This document shows, one piece after another, positions 55,390-64,000 of a DNA stretch of 64,000 nt. The stretch comes from Symbiotaphrina buchneri. Taxonomy: Eukaryota; Ascomycota; Symbiotaphrinales; Symbiotaphrinaceae. Within the stretch, counting starts at the first letter, position 1. The number at the start of each line of letters is the position of its first letter. The stretch covers positions 1 to 64,000 of the forward strand of contig BCIG01000016.1 in assembly GCA_001599915.1 (NCBI GenBank), written 5' to 3'. A program made the position numbers and the translations under genes. Under the pieces are notes generated by a model. The model was not told where the DNA came from. It saw nothing but the letters and a program-made list of their open reading frames with translations, and did not search any database.

Positions 55390-58179
55390 TGTAAAGGATG
55401 AAGATGACTGAGGACTATGACCTGATATTGCACAATCCTGGGGAGGTAGCCAAGGTAGAATAGCAGCACATACTGTATTATATAGCGAGTTATCTACACG
55501 CCCAGCAGGCGCGAATTTTGCGAAACAAATAAGAGAGATAGAATGGCTCCATCGAGTCAGGAGCATGTCAACGACAAAACGAGGTTTGTGTTTTGTCAGG
55601 AGTCGTCAAGTGGAGGTGCGGGAAAAGACGCAACAGGTGGAGCGAACAGGAAGCCAGCTTCTATGCCAGGTTGCCTCAAACTAAAGACCACACCGGCCGA
55701 GAGGAACATGGCTGAACGGTTTGAGAGGCAGAGTCTGCTTGTGGCACCTTCTGAGTAGGGCTGAACGATCCACCCTAGCAAAGGGTCTAATTCAGACCCA
55801 AAAAGCGTACGCACGCGATGCAGTAAAACTTTGCAAGGTAGCAGCACGCCACCACGGCATACGAGTAGGGAGGAGCAACATATGTCCGGTGGAGCCCTTT
55901 CTAACCGCAGTGGCGTCTGATCGATCAATATAGGTATGGAAATTCCCGGGGCTCGCGGCTGTGACGTGCCCAAAATACGGATAGGAAGTAGAAATCCTAT
56001 CGTCTAGAACGGTACGAAGACGCGCCCTGGTCCCATTGAGCTTCTCGCACCCATCGTTGAGGCAACTGGGACAAGAGATTGTCGGGGTCGGTGCGTTGTA
56101 CCGCTTGTCCAAAGACGAGGACGATCAAACACGTTGCGCCGGCTCATGTCAGGTAGCTCCTCGTACTGCCGAGAAATAAGCAGTCGGCTGTGTCGCCGAT
56201 TAAAACAGGCGCCGGGACGAGGAAGCGACTGGAAGTATCGCGGATCCCAGGCAGAAGCCGCCCAATTACATACCGCTCGGCATAGACGTTGCGGCCCGCC
56301 CCAGATGGTGCCCGTTTCAGCCCGTACCAAAATGGCGTCCTCGTACCAAGTGCCCTCGTGCCTCGGTGGCTGGGTCAATCCTGCCAGCGATCCACCGTAC
56401 CGCACAGTTATATATTGGCAGGACAAGGTACAATGAAACAATGAGCATCGAAGCCACAGCGACTGACGAACCGTAGAGCGGTGTTCTAAGGGGCAGCCTT
56501 AAGCTGGTGTGCGACTGTAGAGCAGCATCGATAACATGATCATCGTGCCGATAGATCCAATGCATCAATGGTGACAGATACCGTAGCTCCCGTTGGTCGA
56601 TAGGCTTTGCCCCTGTCGGCGGTCTATCCGCAATCCGCAATTCAAAATCCCGCAATGCATGACAAGCGCCAACCCATGCGGAAAAGCAAAATCATGGCCG
56701 TCAAGCAGCCTCCCATGGGTGAAGTCGCCTCGCTGTAGCCCCGTTGACGTACACCATAGGCGCAACCCAGATGGGGCGGGGCCAATCATTCTCGCACTTG
56801 TTGCACAGGAGAGCGCTTGCTTTATCTCAGCATGGAATAGTTGAGGTGAATAACCTCAATTTCACGCCAACCAAATCTCTCTTCGGACAACCACCCTCAC
56901 ATTCCTTATGCGCAGATGCAAGATTGGGTATACTCTCAAGACAGGAATACTATTCATGGATCCTTCCGGATCTACTAGCAGAACAAGGAGCGCACCAACT
57001 TCGTAAGTCGCCGTCCTCGGGACTTTACATGCATGATAGGATCAGCCCTTCCAAATGTTAGCAGAAGAGAATCTTTCCTGGTATGATTTAGCCGCTACGG
57101 CGCAGATGACACCGCTGTAAACGTGGCTTGGAGGGGGGGGATACTTCGTACGTATGAAGTAGTACATCGCGCAACCAATGTGTGGGCGCCTGGTAGGCAA
57201 ATGCCGAGCTGCCAGGAGGATCGCAAGGCGGTTGAGAGGTATCTGGTGACTCGTACGTCATACCGAGTCAGGTACTGAGAGGTGTACGAAGTAGCCGCAT
57301 GGCCGCCTCATCCTCCGGGCAATCACGATGGAGGCCAACCATGCTACTTGCACCAGGGAGGAAATGGATAATGAAAGTCATCGCCCTTCGAGCCCTCTTC
57401 AGGGTCCAGGTCGATCTAGTAAGCTGATCATGACATTTGTGACGCGGCGTTTGTTTGATGATACAGGAGAGCTGAGATGTCAACATGTCTCGAGCAGGCA
57501 CTTTCGGCACACCCATATCGCCACTTGTGCCAAGGGTAGGACGGGCCAGCATGGGGAATTGGAAATTCCATATCAATGAGCTGGCCAACAAACTTTTCCA
57601 TGTTCAATGCCCCCATGTTCGGATGATCGACCACGAACGGAAAGAGGCCGTCCTACCTCCCCGGATTTGTGCCCAGTTAGTGTGCAAGTATGGGCTGGAC
57701 TGATGATGCCGTTCGATCATGCCCGCCCAGAAAGGGAAAAACCGTGGAACTCTTCCAGAGAAACCTCAGAGCAGAGAGGTATCTCCATCAGCAGCACGGG
57801 GGTTTATTGACTTGACGTCGCGCTGCCTACCTACCTTAGCTACCGTATGCTCTTGACTTACCCCTTTCCTTACCTGCCTTAGGTAAGGAAGTAGCGCTGG
57901 CGGTGCTGGCCGGCGTCGCGCGGCGCGAGTAATAAGGTTGCGGAACTTCCCGGTCGCGCATCTTGAACGGAAGCTTGGAGAAGACTGCCCACGAGGAAAA
58001 TAACTTTATTGCTAACGTCAACATCTCAAAGAGTCGTCGACCACTGGCCTTATGAGCACGTCCAGAGTGGACTACGAGAGCTGCATCTTCTGTGTGCTCA
58101 ACTGAACAGACATCATTCATCACTTAGGTACGGATGGTCGCTTGAAGTCAGCCACTACAGTGTGCTTGCATTCGCTCAG
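55390..58179. other. Long intergenic gap
   Basis: About 2.8 kb. Minus-strand ORFs between 55.6 and 56.7 kb (up to 145 codons) resemble no family, and I could not splice them convincingly. From 57.1 to 57.3 kb lies a cluster of GTAC-rich palindromes (atacttcgtacgtatgaagt at 57141-57160; gtgtacgaagtag at 57281-57293). Near 57873-57888 is ccttaggtaaggaagt. A decayed gene in 55.6-56.7 kb is possible. Confidence 0.5.
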
Positions 58180-59001
58180 ATGTCGAGCTACCGTTCCGTT
58201 GCCCGGAGGCTCCTTCTCGGCCAGCAGGCAGCTACCCCGAGCTGCCAAACAATCTCCAGACGGTTCTTTTCGGCAAGAATACACCACTCCACCACCTCCA
58301 AGTCATATGTCTTCAACTCTTATGCGGCAGCTCAGATTAGAACGCTCTCGAGGTGGTCTAGATCGCCGACGCTTCGGCAGATCTTCACGAGGAGGCATAA
58401 TAGCTCCGGCCCCAAGGTCACCGCGGGCCCGGATCAGGCGGGATCGGAGCCTGCCTTGAGCCTATCCCAGAGGATGCGGAAATTGTCCCGGGAATATGGA
58501 TGGAGTGCTCCTGGGGTCTATCTTCTCCTTTCAGCACTGGACTTTCCTTTCTGTTTCCTCGGTGTCCGCTGGCTTGGCACGGAGAAGATAGGACATTGGG
58601 AGCATGTAGTGGTTGAGACCTTCTGGAAGATTGTGCCTTGGCCTTTTCCTACTACAGAGCCCTCGACGGAGAATGGTCCCTCGGAAGTGACTGGGCATGC
58701 TGACGGTGATGCCTGGGGAGTGGAGGAGGCGGAAAGAGCGAACAGAGGTGAAACCGCAGGTTCGTGACCTGCTTTTGCTCACACGTCGTCCGCGGAGTGC
58801 GTCGCTGACTAAACACTAATTTACCCTGTAGGCATCTGGACACAGCTGGCATTGGCGTATGCGATTCATAAATCTTTCATCTTTATTCGGGTACCATTGA
58901 CGGCGGCTGTTACACCAAAAGTGGTGCGCGTCCTAAGAGGATGGGGCTGGGACATTGGAAAGCGACAGGGCAAAATTCCTAAGATCTCAAAAGACAACTG
59001 A
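58180..59001 (+). CDS. FAM210/DUF1279-family mitochondrial protein
   Basis: Exons 58180-58759 and 58832-59001, 249 residues. The first 80 residues are rich in Arg, Ser and Ala with almost no acids, a mitochondrial presequence. The DUF1279 core begins RMRKLSREYGWSAPGVYLLL, then ALDFPFCFLGVRWLG, and is completed in exon 2 by IWTQLALAYAIHKSFIFIRV and PLTAAVTPKVVRVLRGWGWD. Relatives include yeast Nat2 and animal FAM210A/B, inner-membrane proteins of poorly defined role. An insertion of about 40 acidic residues splits the two conserved halves, which is common in fungi. The ATG at 58180 was chosen because it begins the presequence; the frame is open upstream. Confidence 0.85.
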
Positions 59002-60253
59002 GGAGGAATGTATAGATCTACCTGTGTACATGTGTTGTGCACTCTCCACATCAATCATTGTTACACCTCCAAATTCTGCATTGTTCAGCCCCTTGGCTCT
59101 CTGACGCGTGGGAATTATGGATGGTGCTATCGGGCCCCTTTTTTCCCTCGTGACCCTATCGCCTTCCTAACACACGACTTCTTTGTGACTCAGGTAGTCA
59201 CTGCCTGCTTTGCTATTCCCGGGAGATTCTGACCTCAACCGGGCTTTTAAGGCGGGAAGACTGCTCTTTGGAAGCTAAGAGAAGACCGACTCCCAAACTG
59301 AGAGAGGTGGTGCCAACCAATTATCTAACCACGCACACAGCACTGGATGCTTGGGCGTCTTTTAACGAACCCTCCCCATGTGGATGAGTTGACTATATGA
59401 GGCAGACATTTAAGAACTGCTTCCAAGTCTTTATAAACCTCCTGTTCCCTTCCAATAACATTCAAGCGCATTCAGCCAGCCTGAAGTGCAGGCCCACTCT
59501 CCCTTGTCCTCGCGTCATTCGGCATTACGACGCTGCTTTCCTGGCCTTGGTGCTGGTGGTCACGGGCTCAGGCCACACTGTCTGCATGGATGGGAAATCT
59601 TTTTCTCGAGGACGGAAACGTTTGCCGTGCCAGGGAGAAAAAGGAACATGGATCTGTATGCATCTAAGAAGGTGTAGCGAGCCGTCTGGAAACCCTGCAG
59701 CTCAACGGCGCAGCCGGCATGCGGGCCGTCAAAAGCGGGATCAAAAGACGGGGCCCGCAGGTCTTTTATTCATAACCCGCCGAGGATAATCGCCATCGTC
59801 ATGCTCTCGTCACCAGAGGAAAGGCAGTCTTGCTAGATAAGGCCCAACGGGCGAAAGGAACACTGACCATGGACTCCTTGAAAGCCTCCTTCGCTGGACA
59901 TCTCCTTATTTGTACGCTGTGATGACAGCCTGACACTGATGACTTGACAGGTAGAATAAAAGCTCAAAGCTGTCGTCACGTCTCCTGCCCAGCCAATGTG
60001 TGCACTTTGATTGTACCATTGTCTTATCCTAAGATTGCTCCTCAGGACCTTGTCAGAAAGGCGCCGCCCGCATTGCCTGAAGTGCGCTGTGCGTCTATGC
60101 AGCTCAGTCGTAGGACAATCACGAGTCAACGTTGTAAAGTGTAGCTGGCATTATCAGTGATGTATATATGTCATCGACTATCATTTCCGCTATATGGTGT
60201 ATATTGCTCTATCATGTACAGATCTTCTATATCATAAAGGCTTAAAGGCTCAC
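59002..60253. other. Convergent intergenic region
   Basis: About 1.25 kb between the FAM210-like stop (plus) and the Vtc5-like stop (minus). It is longer than most convergent gaps here. A plus-strand ORF at 59397-59789 (130 codons) is Arg/His/Cys-rich and unconvincing. Nothing else recognised. Confidence 0.5.
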
Positions 60254-63216
60254 TCAACCCAGCGTACTGCCGACGGCGGCAAGCAACACCCCGCTGCCAA
60301 CACAAACTCCGGCGAAAACGAACATGACGGCCACACGATGCACCCAACCGACGTTTGCTTTTGTCCTTGCCATAAATGTGCCGAGACCGGTTACTGCAAA
60401 AGTCAAGGCGGCCACCACGCTCACAATGACGCCAAGGTCGACGGCGAGCCGCTCCTTTCGGCGGCCGGTGATAGCGAGAATCGCAGCGATTCCAACGAGT
60501 AGGATTGCCGCTGCGAAACTTATGAGATAGGTGAGCAAGAATATGCGCTCTCTGTTCGCGAGAGGGGAGGAGTGTGCAGGCAGGTCTGGGAAGGTGGAGT
60601 AGCGCCGTGCGCGGACAGTAGACGAAATGGCCCTGTCGGACGTAGAACCTTCCTCTGATGAGGAAGCGTCTGCGTCAGGGCGGTAGGCAAAGTATCCGCC
60701 TTGCAAAGGTTGTCGCTCAGGATCATGCTCGGCTCTGGGTGTAAACAACCCGAGCTTTTCCAGAGATGCCCGGCTGGTTGATGACATCTTGCGAACAATC
60801 AAACGGAGCATCTCTTTGCCAGGGAATACGCTGTATGAATTCGGATCTAGAAGGATCGTGTAAGGCTCCCCTGCGGCCTCTTCCTCCGGGTCGTCATATT
60901 CGTTCCAATAACGTTGATAGCTGGGCTCTGAAACTTCAGGAGTCGTTACAGGCTTATTGTCGGGGATCATGCGCCGTTTCTTTTTCGGCAAGGAGAGTGG
61001 GGGCGATCGCAGGTCTGCCGTGGAGGTTGCGGAGGATTCAAGCCTAGGAGCAGTAGCACTGCTTGTGGGACCGTCGGTCACCGATGTAGCAGTGGTCGAG
61101 TTGGCCGGCGTGGTTCGTCCGGAAGAGATTTGAGCAGACGCTGAACGATGACGACCTGCCCTAGAAGATGGCGGCACTTTTCGGATATCTGAGCGCAGCG
61201 CAGGGAACTAAAGTTATCAGCAATGATCAGAGTCCACAGAGTAACAGAATGACAAACCCAGTATGGTGGTGGCATATCTTTCGGCTTGTAAAGCCACGCA
61301 ATGGCATGAGTTTCGATTGAGAATCCGCGGACTCGCTCGACCTGGTGAAAATTAGCCTTACGTATGCGCAGAGCCTCCATTCAAGTCTGGTCACTCACTA
61401 AGTGACTGTTATCCAGGGCCCGTACAAGGTTTGTCGAGCTTCCTCCCTCCCATCTCACCTCCAGAACGGTGTGAGGAAATTTGACAGAGTCATCATCTCC
61501 AGTGTTGCTGGCCTTACCCCCAACTGAGAAGCTTGTTATAGAAGCTTTCTTCGTGACAATGTCCTTGTCCAAAATTGCCCAAAAGCCTCGAGTCGAGTTA
61601 TTCCCGAGTCCCACGAACCGGATCCTGACACTGCGGATTTCAACTAGAGGGCTGACATCTTTATGTTGACCAAGCCAAGCACGTGCGGCCTCCTGTTCAG
61701 CGGACGTATCCCCCTTACCTCCATCTCGTCCGGGTGAAGAGCCAGATGACTCAGCTCGTGAAGGATGTGGACGCTCAAGATTAAAAAGGTCTGGGAGATG
61801 CTTCCGCTTCAGCTTGACAGTAATCAAGCCGTGGTCTGAACTTCGGGTGCTCGGTGATACGGGTTGGCTATTTTTGGTGGACAACACGATGGTCGCCTCC
61901 TTACCGCACCATCTTGCACTGCCCACCGCTCGCTCCGAGGCCTTACCCGCGGTACCCTCGACCTCACCTACCGTGGTGGTACTCTGATCTTTGGCGAATC
62001 GTTCGAGATTGTCAATTACAACGAGACTTGCCACCTCGGGCTCTTCGCCTTTGAGTGCTGCGTTTCTGTCCCCGGAGCCGCGTCGTGTGGGTGAAGATGT
62101 CGTCGGAGATGCCTGGCGCGACTGAGCATCCTTTCGCGTCCGTAACCTCATATGTTGTAACAATAGAACCTGAAGCTCTATGAGGTTGTCTGCATGTACC
62201 CAGTACGTGGCACGGCCGCCAGCAGTACCGAGAGGGAGAGTGGCCAAAGCCGTATCAAAATCCACATCGGAGCCATGTTCAGCAGCAGCATGGATCTTCT
62301 CCACGCTATAGTCAGCTGCGACACATGTTGTGTCACTGCCCGGCTCCTGTGATTCTTTCCTCTTCGGCAGGAGAGTGGGCGATGAAGCAGTTGAGTTTGG
62401 ACGTATCTTTCGAGGGTCGAAAGTACTGGAGGCTACGCCATCCTTGAAGGGAGCCCGGATCTCGTTCAAGACATCTGCCCAATCTTCAAGCACGGGGTCG
62501 AAGTTGATTTGAGCAAAGCCATCAGGCCGACCAAGCACTTCTTTCCGGAAACGCTTGCCAAGGCTTGAGGAGCCCGTCCATTTTTCGTACTTTTTCAATA
62601 ATTTCCCGAATGCTAAGCGCTGCGCGCCGACAAAGCGAGACAGTGCTTGTATCTCTTCACCAATTCTACAAATGCGATCATTAGTACCCACGGTGCTCTT
62701 CATAGATAACTTGATCTCCCTACCTCAGTGCGTCTTCCTCCGCTTTTGAGAATCTCTCCAACTTCTTCACGGATATCTTCGACTGAGTCGAAGGAAATGT
62801 ACGTTGAATGAGTCCCTGGACCTGCTTGTGAAGGTGCTCTGCATTTGGTCAGCAAATTCCGCTTCCGGCAGATCACCCTGTAGGCAGTCGACGCACTTAA
62901 TCTCCTTTGCACCTCCCCATGCTTGCTTCGTACAAACAAATCGATCCTTTCGTATTGCTCCAGCAGGGTATTATACAACTCTACCTCGAACTTGCTTGAT
63001 GCCCCATCATTGCCACGGTCCACCCCGGGAATGTCGATGGCTTGGGCTTGCGTGGGGCTAGTCCTTTCCTTGATCAAGTGCTTGATATCATTGTAATCGA
63101 CGTTGTCTGCGGACTCGGTCAATTGATTGTTCCAAACGAACCTGTTAGACTGCTGGAGGCTTACATGGGCCCCACTCGGGTATAGAGCGTTGCTCCAGGG
63201 TCTGTCCATACTTCAT
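60254..63216 (-). CDS. vtc5: Vtc5-like SPX/VTC-domain vacuolar membrane protein
   Basis: Six inferred exons: 63216-63165, 63106-62897, 62838-62724, 62665-61399, 61341-61258 and 61207-60254, 893 residues. The N-terminal SPX domain starts at Met1 (MKYGQTLEQRSIPEW, YNVDYNDIKHLIKERT) and includes AFGKLLKKYEKWTG, the Lys cluster that binds inositol pyrophosphates. A divergent VTC-like central domain follows (WVHADNLIELQVLLLQHMRL; EVRWEGG). The C-terminus has three hydrophobic segments (IFLLTYLISFAAAILLVGIA and two more), as in the DUF202-type membrane domain. This order matches yeast Vtc5, an accessory subunit that stimulates polyphosphate synthesis by the vacuolar transporter chaperone complex. 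All splice phases agree. The catalytic VTC subunit is not in this window. Confidence 0.85.
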
Positions 63217-64000
63217 GCCGACACGGACAATCGGTGGTCCAAGAGAGATGCTCCGGTCGTCAAAGTATTATATGGGAATTATACGGGCATCAGAAGCTCA
63301 AGAGCAGAATGATGGACAGACAGGCTGTAAACAGGAGGTCAAATTGGACGAGAGCTGTTGCACACAGGAGGATTGAAGATAAGACAGCGAGCGGCGGCCG
63401 TAGATATGATCAACTGGCGGGATGGCGCGAGGAGGAATGGAGGGATTATACGGCAGTGCTGGGTATACGTCGACGAACTCTGCCGATCAGTAAGTCTTCC
63501 CGCCCGACAGGAAGCCGATAGCAGAGCCGATAGCCAGGATTGTCAATGGATGGAGAACTTCATGTGCGGGGAGCCGGAGAGGAGAGAGGAGAGAGCACCC
63601 GTGGGAAGATATACTCGTCGCACGTCAACTAATCAAGGTACCCTGGCTGTACGAATATTCGCATGCGTACCTGGGCCTCCGCTCTAGTAGTTTCCAAGTT
63701 TCCTTGTGCAGTTCGTAAAGGTACCCTAGTCACCCTTGGCACCAGCACGCCAGTCGATAATGGGACTAGAGGGGAACGGAACTTCATCGTTATTGGCGTC
63801 TCCGTCTCGTCAAAGTCAAAAGGCTGTGGCACTGTGGCACGCCTGAGCCTAAAACCCAGAGCCTAGGTACCTGGAACCAGCCGGCTGTTATCTCTTAGGC
63901 TCCACATTTCACGACCTAAGGTAACCATAATCCTGGACCCTGTGGCCCACACGGTCCAGCCCCTAGACCCTGATCTTCTCTTTATTTTAGTCCATCATTT
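63217..64000. other. Upstream region of the Vtc5-like gene
   Basis: About 780 bp to the window edge, containing the promoter of the Vtc5-like gene. Recurring words near the end: gtacgaatattcgcatgcgtacc from 63649 and cctaggtacctgg from 63863. A gene beyond the window may share the region. Confidence 0.45.

Overview
The window is nuclear DNA of a filamentous ascomycete (Pezizomycotina). Introns are short (about 48-75 nt) with GT...AG ends and ctaac/ctgac-type branch points. Genes are dense on both strands, and most are conserved ascomycete genes: exportin Crm1, KIN17, the PP1 inhibitor Ypi1, shugoshin, DASH subunit Dad2, a peroxisomal acyl-CoA oxidase, Bud6/Aip3, the ataxin-2 homologue Pbp1 and a Vtc5-like SPX protein. 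The set looks Eurotiomycete- or Dothideomycete-like, but I cannot name a species. No rRNA, tRNA, CRISPR array, virus-like element or intact transposon was seen. One ambiguous base (n) lies at 2320.

Layout. 1-6.6 kb: sparse, with only an Ecl1-type lifespan factor. 6.6-10 kb: a secreted lipocalin-fold protein of the Diels-Alderase/CrtC family, then a PAP2-like membrane protein with damaged catalytic motifs. 10.9-21.2 kb: an unrecognised basic coiled-coil protein, exportin-1, KIN17 and mitochondrial ribosomal protein uL3m. 22.6-27.2 kb: a Ser-rich single-pass membrane protein and a very intron-rich pyruvate-decarboxylase paralogue. 29.3-34 kb: a chromosome-segregation neighbourhood (Ypi1, shugoshin, Dad2). 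34.2-45.5 kb: acyl-CoA oxidase, Bud6 and Pbp1. 47-55.4 kb: an MFS transporter, a GPI-type Cys-rich wall protein, a class II aldolase-fold protein, a secreted Ser/Thr-rich protein and a small ORF. 58.2-63.2 kb: a FAM210-like mitochondrial protein and the Vtc5-like protein.

Most genes are housekeeping and do not form one pathway. Two exceptions stand out. Shugoshin and Dad2 are head-to-head across about 440 bp, with the PP1 inhibitor Ypi1 tail-to-tail beside shugoshin; all three bear on chromosome segregation. The 47-55 kb block is rich in transport and cell-surface genes.

The most unusual gene is the decarboxylase at 24.8-27.2 kb. It has 14 inferred exons including one of 14 nt, one GC-AG intron, one intron whose donor reads AT instead of GT, and Arg in place of the second His of the family's catalytic His-His pair. 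The PAP2-like protein at 8.3 kb is a second candidate pseudoenzyme. Exon joins were worked out by eye from frame, splice consensus and remembered family sequences; nearly all coding sums are multiples of three, but none has been checked against transcripts.
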